A DNA stretch of 21,252 bases from a virus (IMGVR_UViG_3300029907_000366:1-21252), one strand, 5' to 3'; shown: positions 1 through 6,407, counted from the first letter of the stretch. Made by a program: numbers and translations. The notes: a model not told the origin generated them from the letters alone.

Positions 1-300
1 GAGACTGCCTCTGGCTTGTCCCCGGCGGAAGTAGAGCGGCTGGCGCTGCTGGCGATGTATGCGGGTAAGTTAGCGGCTGAAGCGAACAAGGTTTTGCTGT
101 ATGGATGGAAACCGCTGTCGCCGGTGACAAGGCGGCCTGGCTATGCGGACGTGGAGCGCGGGTTGGGGCGCGTGCAGGCGCTGGCGGAGCTGATGGCGGA
201 GGCTGGGGATGTGCGCGGCGGGGAGGTGCGTACATATGCCGCTCTTACCAGGGAGCGGGCGCCAGTTCATAGTTCGCAGTTCATAGTTCGTGGCGGGTAG
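1..300 (+). CDS. MazG-like protein remnant, 5' end outside window
   Basis: The frame is open from the first base, so the true start lies upstream; the visible part is 99 residues. The segment reading VERLALLAMYAGKLAAEANK, then a His/Tyr/Pro-rich loop, then VERGLGRVQALAELMAEAGD resembles the compact phage MazG-like NTP pyrophosphohydrolases (all-alpha fold, hydrolysis of (d)NTPs). Members of that family normally show LAEECGEV and ExGDV at these places; here they read LAMYAGKL and GLGRV, so the acidic metal ligands are gone. If the homology is right, the protein is probably not catalytic. The last 11 residues (from VHSSQF) are encoded by a 7-bp tandem repeat that also runs up to the stop, so the natural C-terminus may have been replaced. 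The family call is by eye and tentative. Confidence 0.5.
   Translation, partial: ETASGLSPAEVERLALLAMYAGKLAAEANKVLLYGWKPLSPVTRRPGYADVERGLGRVQALAELMAEAGDVRGGEVRTYAALTRERAPVHSSQFIVRGG
264..291. repeat. Heptamer repeat array 1 (4 units)
   Basis: Four exact-length 7-bp units in a row: AGTTCAT, AGTTCGC, AGTTCAT, AGTTCGT. Read on the other strand these are the same units (GAACTAT, GAACTGC) as the array at 18184-18225. The array sits inside the 3' end of the first gene and encodes its last residues. Confidence 0.85.
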
Positions 301-356
301 CCTGGAGCTTTGTCTCCTGGACGATTAAACGCAATAGCAACCGAGAGGATGGAGCG

Positions 357-778
357 ATGACGGAAGAGATTCAGGGGGGGGGGCAGCGGTAAGGGAAGAG
401 CGGCTGCAGAAGGCATTCGCCATGTACGACGAAGGCAAGAGCGTGAACGAGGTGGGCAGGGTTGTCTACAAAAACTATTGGGTCGCCGCGAAGAAGGCGA
501 AGGATGCGTGGTTGATCTCGCGCGGAGAGACGCCGGCGCCAACAAAGACGCCGACGAAAAAGAAGGCGGCAAAGGAGAAGGCGAAGGGTGTAGCAGCTCT
601 GAAGCTAGTGGAAGAGGGGATAGCCGACGAAGATTTGGTGGAGACACTGGAGTGCGCCATCGTGATCCCGATCGGGCGAGCTGCGGACATCTTCGCGGAG
701 TTCACGGATTGCGAGAAGGCTACGGCTATCCAGGCCGTGCTGCAGGAACGCATGGATGCCGCGCTGGGCGCGGGGTGA
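357..778 (+). CDS. Small HTH-like protein gene, frame broken at a G10 tract
   Basis: The best start is ATG 357, preceded by GAGAGG 8 bases upstream. That frame runs only 11 codons before TAA at 390, just after ten consecutive G (374-383). The long frame reaches 778, and its first ATG (422) lacks a ribosome site. Above that ATG the same frame reads VREERLQKAFAMYDEGKSV without a stop, as expected of a continuing helix. Losing two G or gaining one would fuse ATG 357 to the long frame. The protein would have an N-terminal helical, possibly HTH segment (MYDEGKSVNEVGRVVY), a Lys/Thr/Pro linker and an acidic helical C-terminal half. No family is recognised. The break may be a sequencing error, a mutation or a slippage switch. 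Confidence 0.6.
374..383 (+). repeat. G10 homopolymer tract in a gene start
   Basis: Ten G in a row at codons 6-9 after the best-supported start (ATG 357). With 8 or 11 G the ATG joins the long downstream frame; with the 10 G seen it runs into TAA at 390. Homopolymers of this length are prone both to replication slippage and to base-calling error. Confidence 0.85.
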
Positions 779-788
779 GGGGTTGAGT

Positions 789-1082
789 ATGAAGAATATG
801 GGATCAACGAAGCGCGTACGCGACCTTGCATTTAGCGCTTATAGATTTCAATCGTTCGATCGAGCGATGGCGATTGTTAAGTTGCTTGCGAATGCGGGTG
901 CGCCACTGACTCTCGGTGACATAGCTGTAACTGCGGGATTTAAGCATTCTTCGACGCATCGCTACTTGCTCACCCTACTACGTCACGGCCTCGTGTTGCG
1001 AACCGTGAAGGGAAGATACCTTTGCGCCGAACAGCTAGTGGGGTTGCTGCGCAGCGATCAGGCGCTGACCACTGACAACTAA
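789..1082 (+). CDS. Orphan IclR-type winged-helix DNA-binding protein
   Basis: 97 residues, starting at ATG 789 with GAGGGG six bases upstream; the gene begins just after the stop of the previous one. Residues about 19-85 match the N-terminal winged helix of IclR regulators: SFDRAMAIVKLLANAGAPLT, the recognition helix region FKHSSTHRYLLTLLRHGLV and a wing ending GRYLCAEQLVGLL. The effector-binding domain that normally follows (about 170 residues) is missing, so this is a stand-alone DNA-binding module, plausibly an early phage regulator. The last residues (ALTTDN) and the stop codon come from a heptamer repeat array, which may mark where a longer gene was cut. Its codons are more AT-rich than those of its neighbours. 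Confidence 0.75.
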   Translation: MKNMGSTKRVRDLAFSAYRFQSFDRAMAIVKLLANAGAPLTLGDIAVTAGFKHSSTHRYLLTLLRHGLVLRTVKGRYLCAEQLVGLLRSDQALTTDN

Positions 1083-1099
1083 GAACTGACAACTGTTTT
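1065..1099. repeat. Heptamer repeat array 2
   Basis: Units CTGACCA, CTGACAA, CTAAGAA, CTGACAA, CTGTTTT in unbroken 7-bp phase. It supplies the final codons and stop of the IclR-like gene and lies upstream of the replication gene. Confidence 0.8.
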
Positions 1100-1142
1100 T
1101 AAGACGCGGCAACGATGTTGCAGCCGCGCACGGGAGAGCACT

Positions 1143-2210
1143 GTGAGCGAGCACTTATACACGCCGGCCTATGGGACACGGCTCGGGAACCTTACGGCCA
1201 AAAGTGTGTTGGTGCGGCTGTGCAGCAATGCGGACGACAACGGTGAGACCTGGGTGGGGAATGGCAGGATTGCGCAGGACACGGAGATCAGCACGCGCAC
1301 GCTGGAGCGCACCATCGAGATCTTTGAAGCGATGGGCCTGATTGAACGCAAGTGGATGCTGCACACGGACCGCTACGGTACGCGGAAGAAGCGGTTCATC
1401 TACATCAACCTGGCCAAGCTGGGGACTGACCTGACGGTGGAGTTTGCCGAGGCCTTTGCAGCTGCGCAGGGGAAGAAGAAAGGCACCGGGGCTCAGGCGG
1501 TGGACGAAGACGACACGCTGTTTGGCGAGGGTGTCTCAGAGACGGGTGAGGGTGTCTGTGAGACGGGCGGCGAGGGTGTCTCAGAGACGGTGAAAGGTGT
1601 CTCACAGACGGAAAAGGGTGTCTCACAGACGGTTCCCCCACACCCCCTTATAGGAGGAACTGTCATTGAACTGTCATTGAACAAAGCGCAGCTTGCGCCG
1701 ACCGAGGAAAACGGGATTGGTTTGACGATTGAGCAGCAAGAGCACCTTGACCGGATAGCCGCTGGCAAGCCTGGGAGTGTGACGCTGGAGAGCTGGCGGC
1801 TGCACTACGTGGACGAGAACCGCAAGGCTCTGGAACTGGCGGCGGCGCGGGATGCGGAGGCGGCGAAGGATCGGGAACTGCAGGCTGAGTATCCCGACTT
1901 GAAAACCGGGCTGAAAAAGATGCGCACGCGGTGCGGGTTCAGCTGGGCTCAGGGTGACAAGCTGGGCCCCGTGTTGGAGCAGGTGTGTGCGGACCAGCTA
2001 GAGCTGGGTAAGCCGATCTGGCGGGTGATTGCGCAGATGGAAGCAATGTGGCACCTGCACATCAAGCAAGCGGCGGTGGGGCGGCTGTGGCGGCGGTGCG
2101 GGCCGATGGAGTTTTACCGCGATGGCTACTGGATTGACCAGGGCCGATGGCATTGGGACGCGGAAGTTTTGAAGCGGGAGATTGGCGCGGGCGTGGGGAG
2201 TGAGCGATGA
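1143..2210 (+). CDS. Replication-initiator-like protein with internal iterons
   Basis: 355 residues from GTG 1143, with GGGAGA five bases upstream. Residues about 15-95 resemble the winged-helix domain of phage and plasmid initiators: LTAKSVLVRLCSNADDNGET, then RIAQDTEISTRTLERTIEIF and EAMGLIERKW. A linker at residues 130-163 contains five GVSET/GVSQT repeats, encoded by five nearly identical palindromic DNA units. The C-terminal part (about 230-350) is Trp-rich and helical (SWAQGDKLGPVLEQ, IWRVIAQMEAMWHLH) and not recognised; it could contact a helicase or loader. By analogy with lambda O, whose gene contains the origin iterons that O binds, I infer an initiator acting on its own gene. The next gene overlaps by ATGA, which suggests translational coupling. 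The role in replication is inferred, not shown. Confidence 0.65.
   Translation: MSEHLYTPAYGTRLGNLTAKSVLVRLCSNADDNGETWVGNGRIAQDTEISTRTLERTIEIFEAMGLIERKWMLHTDRYGTRKKRFIYINLAKLGTDLTVEFAEAFAAAQGKKKGTGAQAVDEDDTLFGEGVSETGEGVCETGGEGVSETVKGVSQTEKGVSQTVPPHPLIGGTVIELSLNKAQLAPTEENGIGLTIEQQEHLDRIAAGKPGSVTLESWRLHYVDENRKALELAAARDAEAAKDRELQAEYPDLKTGLKKMRTRCGFSWAQGDKLGPVLEQVCADQLELGKPIWRVIAQMEAMWHLHIKQAAVGRLWRRCGPMEFYRDGYWIDQGRWHWDAEVLKREIGAGVGSER
1530..1632 (+). repeat. Five palindromic iterons, candidate phage replication origin
   Basis: Core GGTGTCTCASAGACGG at 1530-1545, 1551-1566, 1575-1590, 1596-1611 and 1617-1632; copy 2 has TGT in place of TCA/TCAC-type centre. Spacing is 21, 24, 21 and 21 bases, i.e. 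near two helical turns. Each core contains a GTCTC...GAGAC-type inverted repeat. All copies stay in the reading frame of the initiator-like gene. The arrangement resembles the iterons within lambda gene O. Confidence 0.75.
1657..1682 (+). repeat. 11-bp direct repeats beside the iterons
   Basis: GAACTGTCATT occurs at 1657-1667 and again at 1668-1678, followed by GAAC. This is the most AT-rich stretch near the iterons and would fit a duplex-unwinding element, but no experiment or comparison supports this. Confidence 0.55.
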
Positions 2211-2512
2211 CAGCGACAGATTGGGCGAAGCGGTACGGGGTGAGCCAGAGGGCGATTGCGCGGATCGGCGTGGAGCGGTTTGCGGCGGCCACGGAGGATG
2301 CGCGGCTTGTGTGGACCAAGACCAGGCGTGGGCTCACCCCTGCGCAAATGAAGATCGCGAGAGAGCGTATCTCGGCCGAGGATAAGGCGAGCGTCCGGAG
2401 AGAACGCGTGATGTATGCGCACCTGGCGCGGCCTGCGGGCTTTGTGAGAGGGAAAAAGCCGCCGGCGAAGACGGATGCAATCAACGAAGTGCTGTATTGG
2501 CTGGCGCGCTGA
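2207..2512 (+). CDS. Small basic helical protein of the early operon, unknown
   Basis: 101 residues. ATG 2207 overlaps the stop of the initiator-like gene (ATGA), and the stop overlaps the next start (TGATG at 2510-2514), so three genes form a coupled chain. The N-terminus DWAKRYGVSQRAIARIGVER looks like a helix-turn-helix; the rest is rich in Arg, Lys and Ala and predicted helical, ending in AINEVLYWLAR. No family is recognised. The position after a replication gene suggests a replication accessory or regulatory role, but this is inference. Confidence 0.65.
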   Translation: MTATDWAKRYGVSQRAIARIGVERFAAATEDARLVWTKTRRGLTPAQMKIARERISAEDKASVRRERVMYAHLARPAGFVRGKKPPAKTDAINEVLYWLAR

Positions 2513-2763
2513 TGGGACGAGCGGGGGGAAAAAGCGAGGTTGAGAGACAGTTTGACTTGGCGCTTGGAGCTAGACTTAAGGAGCTCCGCACCCGCAGGCG
2601 CGTGGGTCAAGCAGAGCTGGCGCGGTCGGTGGGGATCACCCCGCCGCAGCTCCACGCGTACGAACAAGGCCGCGTTCGCTGTTCGCCGTTCAGATTGGTC
2701 TTATTCGCGTCGCGTCTTAGAGTTACGGTCGCTGAGTTGTTCCCGCCGAGAAAACTTGTGTGA
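2512..2763 (+). CDS. XRE/Cro-CI type helix-turn-helix protein
   Basis: 83 residues from ATG 2512, which overlaps the upstream TGA; a TTG 15 bases further up is possible but less likely. Residues about 16-78 form a typical HTH_3 domain: LGARLKELRTRRRVGQAELA, then RSVGITPPQLHAYEQGRVR and a C-terminal helix ending LRVTVAELF. Proteins of this kind bind operator DNA as Cro- or CI-like repressors; with no dimerisation or cleavage domain it is more Cro-like in size. It closes the coupled operon, and a possible promoter lies just downstream. Which genes it controls cannot be told from the sequence. Confidence 0.85.
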   Translation: MGRAGGKSEVERQFDLALGARLKELRTRRRVGQAELARSVGITPPQLHAYEQGRVRCSPFRLVLFASRLRVTVAELFPPRKLV

Positions 2764-2770
2764 AGAACCC

Positions 2771-2798
2771 TTGCAAAACCATGAAAAACACCTAAGAT
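2771..2798 (+). promoter_or_regulatory. Possible sigma-70 promoter
   Basis: TTGCAA (2771-2776), a 16-bp spacer and TAAGAT (2793-2798) lie in the 163-bp gap after the XRE gene and before the gene at 2927. The hexamers are imperfect and the gap is AT-rich, so chance is a real alternative. Confidence 0.35.
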
Positions 2799-2926
2799 TG
2801 CCCAAGTAACTTAACCCTCAATTTCCCGGTTGGTGTGTTGTGCCGGGCGGTGTGCGTACCGATTATCGTAGGAGCGCCAAAGAGATGCTGGCTTGCGTCT
2901 AGTTGGCGTTTCTTGTTTGGAGGCAT

Positions 2927-3367
2927 ATGGCGACAGTGCGCAAAGGGGATCGCAGCTTCCTTCCGGTCTTTCCAAGTGAGGGCCGGAAAGTGATTCGTCG
3001 CACCACGCGTCTGGATGCGGAGAAGTATGAAGCGCAGGGCTTGTGGTGCCGTGAGTATGACACGCAAAGCGGCGAACTGATCGGCTTTCGCCTGGTCGGC
3101 GCCGAGGTGAACAAGGTGGACAGCGATCTGCAATCGACGCATACGACTGCGGGTATTTCTCCAAGTGAAATGCAGTTGAACGTGTGCCACTCGCGGACAT
3201 ACGGAATGCGTGAAGTCGACAGGCTGGCGCTGATCAAGAACGGCGATCTGCCGGAAGATGTGGTGGAGCGTACGCAGGCGAAGGTTCGTGTGTATCGGCT
3301 TGTGGGCGCGGCGAAAGGCGACATTCTGCGGGCGTGGCCGCTGAATTGTTCAGCTGCTCGGGCTTAA
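2927..3367 (+). CDS. Hypothetical protein
   Basis: 146 residues from ATG 2927, with GGAGG only three bases upstream; TTG 2903 in the same frame is an alternative but has no clear ribosome site. The N-terminus is basic (MATVRKGDRSF), the middle mixes beta and alpha character (LWCREYDTQSGELIGFRLVG), and the C-terminal part VVERTQAKVRVYRLVGAAKG is helical to beta. There is no signal peptide and no membrane segment. No family is recognised. It begins a new transcription unit after a 163-bp gap and precedes the coiled-coil membrane protein. Confidence 0.6.
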   Translation: MATVRKGDRSFLPVFPSEGRKVIRRTTRLDAEKYEAQGLWCREYDTQSGELIGFRLVGAEVNKVDSDLQSTHTTAGISPSEMQLNVCHSRTYGMREVDRLALIKNGDLPEDVVERTQAKVRVYRLVGAAKGDILRAWPLNCSAARA

Positions 3368-3394
3368 CTACAACCTGGGTAGGTGAGGGAGCGC

Positions 3395-3682
3395 ATGGAA
3401 GGATCGACTGGGCAGCTCGTTGTATCAATGCTTGGCGAAATACGCGCGGAGATCAGTGCTTTGCGGTCGGAGACTGCTGGCCTGAGAACCGATCTCGGTG
3501 AGCGGCTTGCTGTTGCGGAGAGCCAGATTGAGGATGTGCTTGGCAATGGACAGCCTGGCAGATTGAAGATCGTTGAGGATGCTGTGGCTGCGCTGTTGAA
3601 CTACAGGTTCTGGCTGCTGGGTGTGGCTGCAACGGTAGGCGTGGTCGCCGCCATAGTTGGCTGGGCTTTCCCGAGGCATTGA
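3395..3682 (+). CDS. Small coiled-coil protein with C-terminal membrane anchor
   Basis: 95 residues from ATG 3395 (purine-rich GAGGGAG just upstream; GTG 3383 is an alternative). Residues about 10-65 are heptad-like (LGEIRAEISALRSETAGLRT), followed by VLGNGQPGRLKIVEDAVAAL and one membrane span at about 71-91 ending in GWAFPRH. This layout, coiled coil then a single C-terminal span, is shared by XhlA-like and other small phage envelope proteins; similarity is structural only. The TGA stop at 3680-3682 is in the same frame as the HNH gene that follows, with nothing but GTT between stop and the apparent HNH start. Confidence 0.65.
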   Translation: MEGSTGQLVVSMLGEIRAEISALRSETAGLRTDLGERLAVAESQIEDVLGNGQPGRLKIVEDAVAALLNYRFWLLGVAATVGVVAAIVGWAFPRH

Positions 3683-3685
3683 GTT

Positions 3686-4063
3686 ATCCCGTTCGCTTCC
3701 AAGTCGGCATGTCGCGGATGCGGCAGATCTACCGCTGGTGCATGGTGCGTCAACTGCGCGCCGGCGGCCGCCGCTCCGAAGCGAGAGAATGCAGCAAGGC
3801 GTGGCTATGATCGGCACTGGAGAGCCTACAGATGCAACTATCTTGAAGCTCACCGTCTCTGTGTTGACCCTGACAAGCGTCACGTTGGCGTGTTCGTGAC
3901 TGCAACTGATGTGGATCACATCATTCCAGTGGATGGTCCTAGCGATCCGCTGTTCTGGGATGAAGATAACCATCAAGGATTATGTCACGAGTGTCACGGC
4001 TTTAAGACTGCGAAGGAAGATGGCGGGTTCGGTAACCGTGTTGGAGGGGGTAGGGGGGTGTAA
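3686..4063 (+). CDS. HNH endonuclease without a canonical start codon
   Basis: This frame carries a complete phage-type HNH nuclease of about 125 residues. It has a zinc ribbon (Cys9, Cys12, Cys21, Cys24 counted from codon 3686), a basic RGYDRHWRAYR segment, the first His in DVDHIIPV (His78), Asn95 in WDEDNHQGLC and the CHECH pair (residues 100-104) followed by TAKEDGGFGN. Homologues sit just before the terminase genes and are needed for packaging-site cleavage in HK97-type phages. Family members often begin MPF-x-P-K; here the matching codon is ATC (3686), with GAGG 9 bases upstream. No ATG, GTG or TTG lies in frame before GTG 3890, which would remove the zinc ribbon. The gene is otherwise intact, so an ATC start, coupling to the upstream stop, or a lost start are all possible. 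Confidence 0.8.
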   Translation: MPFASKSACRGCGRSTAGAWCVNCAPAAAAPKRENAARRGYDRHWRAYRCNYLEAHRLCVDPDKRHVGVFVTATDVDHIIPVDGPSDPLFWDEDNHQGLCHECHGFKTAKEDGGFGNRVGGGRGV

Positions 4064-4251
4064 ATCTCTTCCGACCATGGCCCGTAGACCGTGCCCCAGA
4101 AACACTCACACGTCCACAAAATGAAAGTTTTCAGCCAATCGCGCGGCAAGGTAGGACACATTGCTTTTATGCCCTATGATGCCGTTGAAATGGCCGGAGT
4201 ATCCCCCACAAGCTCTCAGAAGCCCCGCCAACATTCGCGGAGATACCTCAA

Positions 4252-4707
4252 ATGCCTGGAAGACCTCCCAAGCCGACAAAGCTCCTGGAGCTGACAGGCG
4301 CATTCCGCAAGAATCCTGCTCGCAAGCGCGCAAGGAACGGCGAGCCGGAATCCGCCCCCATCGGCGGCCCTCCGGCGAAGTGGATGATCTTCCATCCAGA
4401 CACGGGATTCGGCAAAGCCGAGAAGCTCCGCGCAATCTGGGATAACTGCTGCTCCATGTGGCCCTGGATGGAATACGCCGATCGCGATGCGCTGGAGGAC
4501 TACTGCCGCTGGAAGCTGGAAGTCGACGAAGGCCGAAAGCTTTCCGGCGCTGAGATCTCCGCGATGAAGAGCATCCGTTCTGAACTCGGCGGAACCGGCA
4601 GTGGCCGCGCGCGCCTCGGCGTCCGTTCTTCGCGTCCAGGCGTTCCGGCAAAGCTGGCGAAGATCGCGGATCCGCGCGCCGCGTTCCTGGCGCAGAAATA
4701 CGGGTAA
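4252..4707 (+). CDS. terS: Terminase small subunit (P27 family)
   Basis: 151 residues from ATG 4252, with GGAG 9 bases upstream. The N-terminus MPGRPPKPTKLLELTG is the hallmark of P27-type small terminase subunits, which recognise the packaging site and feed DNA to the large subunit. A central helical region (IWDNCCSMWPWMEYADRDAL, EDYCRWKLEV) would form the oligomerisation and DNA-binding core. Length is normal. The stop overlaps the ATG of the large subunit (TAATG at 4705-4709), which argues for coupled translation. The 188 bp between the HNH gene and this start contain no gene I can support. Confidence 0.88.
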   Translation: MPGRPPKPTKLLELTGAFRKNPARKRARNGEPESAPIGGPPAKWMIFHPDTGFGKAEKLRAIWDNCCSMWPWMEYADRDALEDYCRWKLEVDEGRKLSGAEISAMKSIRSELGGTGSGRARLGVRSSRPGVPAKLAKIADPRAAFLAQKYG

Positions 4708-6407
4708 TGCGCATCGATGTCCAGCCGCCCCCGGTCTTTGCCCAGAAGTACATCGCCGACGTGCTCGCCGGCCGTGTGCTCACATCGAAGTTGGTTCGCC
4801 TTCAGATCGAGCGCCACGTCCGCGATCTGAAGGAAGGCTCAAAGCGCGGCCTGGTCTTCAGCCGCAAGTCGGCGCAGCGCGTCATTGACTACTTTCCGCT
4901 CTTCTGCTGTGGCGTCGACGGCGACTACTACGGCGTTCCCATCGTTCTCGACCCGGCATGGCAGGCGCTGCTCTGGATCCTATATGGCTGGAAACGTAAG
5001 GATGAGAAAGGGCGCAAGCGTCGCCGCTTCAAAATTGCCTACAGTGAGATGGGGGCGGGTAATCTTAAGTCCCTCATCCTCTCCGGCCTCTGTCTCTATG
5101 AGCTCCACGCCTTCGGTGAGCGCGGCGCCCAGGTCTACGCCGCGGCCACCGATCGCAAAACCGCACGCCGCGTCTTCGATACCGCCTCCACGATGGCTAA
5201 GGAGTCGGAATACCTTCGCAGCCAACTCCTCATCGGCAAGGAGAACATCGCCGACGTCGGCACGAACAGCAAGTTCGAACCCTGCGCTTCTGAGGATCAG
5301 AACCTGCAGGGGCTACGGCCTTCCTTTGTCTGCATTGACGAGCTGCACGCGCACGCCAATGACGGCGTGTGGAACGCCTTCTACAGCCGCCTGGGTAAAA
5401 CTACCCAGCCGCTCATGTTCGCAATTACCAACAGCGGCTACAACCGCAACTCTGTTTGCTACAACCAGCGTGAGTATTCCGAGAAAGTTCTCAGCGGCAT
5501 CATCCCGGACGACACATGGTTTGCCTGGATCTGCGGTCTCGATCCGGAGGACATCGAAGATCCCGACGGCTGGCAGGACGAAACCAAGTGGCCCAAGGCG
5601 AACCCTTGCTGGGGCACGGCCATCAAGCTCGCTGAAATGCGAGAGCAGGCCGTCAAAGCCCAGGGCGATCCCAGCTCGCTCAACACGTTTCTTCGCTTCC
5701 GTCTCTGCATCTGGACCACGAATTACTCCATGTGGATGCCCATGGATAAGTGGGAGCTTTGCAAAACTGCTATCCCCCGCGAGCAGCTCAAGGGCCGGCG
5801 CTGTTTCGGCGGCCTCGATCTGTCCACCACTACCGATATTTCGGCCTTCGTTCTTCTGTTCGAACCAACTCCGGAGGATCCGCTCTGGCATGTTCTGCCG
5901 TTCTTCTTTCTGCCCAAAGACAACATCGCCTTCCGCTGCAAGCGCGATCGCGTTCCCTATGACGTGTGGCAGCGCGCAGGCCTCTTTGAGCTGACTGAAG
6001 GCAACATCATCGACTATCGCTTCATCCGCGCCCGTATCAATAAGCTCGCTGCGGAGTTTCAAATCGAGCAGATCGCCTACGATCGCTGGAACTCAACCGA
6101 CATCGTCACCAACCTCACTGAAGACGGCTTTGAGATGGTCAAGGTCGGCCAGGGCTTTGCCAGCATGGCCGCCCCCACCAAGCGCCTGTTGGAGCTTGTG
6201 CTCGGCGGTGAAATCGCTCACGGCGGCAACCCGGTCCTGCGTTGGATGGCCTCCAACGTTATTGTTGAAACGGATCCGGCCGGCAACATCAAGCCGGACA
6301 AAAGCAAGAGCCGCGAAAAGATCGATGGAATTGTCGCCCTCATCATGGCCGTCACCGGCGTGATGGCCGCAACGGCGCCATCCTCAAACGAACTCATCGT
6401 GTTCTAG
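4707..6407 (+). CDS. terL: Terminase large subunit
   Basis: 566 residues, the packaging motor ATPase and nuclease of the HK97/P27 type. The ATPase part shows a Walker A region at residues 112-122 (YSEMGAGNLKS), a coupling segment (VYAAATDRKTARRVFDTAS) and Walker B FVCIDELHAH with Asp211 and Glu212. The nuclease part shows Asp371 in FGGLDLSTTTD, IAYDRW, and Asp540 in KIDGIVALIMA. The P-loop glycine that precedes Lys in NGKS is Leu here (NLKS), which is unusual. The gene overlaps terS and is followed nine bases later by the portal gene. Whether cutting is by headful or at cos ends cannot be settled from the sequence; the HNH partner fits the HK97-like cos pathway. Confidence 0.95.
   Translation: MRIDVQPPPVFAQKYIADVLAGRVLTSKLVRLQIERHVRDLKEGSKRGLVFSRKSAQRVIDYFPLFCCGVDGDYYGVPIVLDPAWQALLWILYGWKRKDEKGRKRRRFKIAYSEMGAGNLKSLILSGLCLYELHAFGERGAQVYAAATDRKTARRVFDTASTMAKESEYLRSQLLIGKENIADVGTNSKFEPCASEDQNLQGLRPSFVCIDELHAHANDGVWNAFYSRLGKTTQPLMFAITNSGYNRNSVCYNQREYSEKVLSGIIPDDTWFAWICGLDPEDIEDPDGWQDETKWPKANPCWGTAIKLAEMREQAVKAQGDPSSLNTFLRFRLCIWTTNYSMWMPMDKWELCKTAIPREQLKGRRCFGGLDLSTTTDISAFVLLFEPTPEDPLWHVLPFFFLPKDNIAFRCKRDRVPYDVWQRAGLFELTEGNIIDYRFIRARINKLAAEFQIEQIAYDRWNSTDIVTNLTEDGFEMVKVGQGFASMAAPTKRLLELVLGGEIAHGGNPVLRWMASNVIVETDPAGNIKPDKSKSREKIDGIVALIMAVTGVMAATAPSSNELIVF

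Noticed and set aside
1530-1632. CRISPR-like array
   Set aside because: Repeats are only 21 bases apart, have no unique spacers and are inside an open, in-frame gene.
2875-2908. Hairpin CGCCAA/TTGGCG followed by T-rich bases as terminator of the early operon
   Set aside because: Stem is six pairs with a 22-base loop, and the T-rich part belongs to the leader of the next gene; too weak to call.
4152-4180. TATGAT preceded by TAGGAC at 17 bp as a late promoter
   Set aside because: The -35 match is poor and there is no second sign; a late promoter here is expected but not supported.
4091-4294. Possible small gene between HNH and terS
   Set aside because: No ribosome site, overlaps the well-supported terS start, and the translation has no protein-like pattern. 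I treat 4064-4251 as non-coding, perhaps containing the packaging site.
4885-5994. Open frame of 369 codons on the + strand within terL
   Set aside because: Ser/Arg/Pro-rich shadow in another frame; terL motifs are in the main frame.
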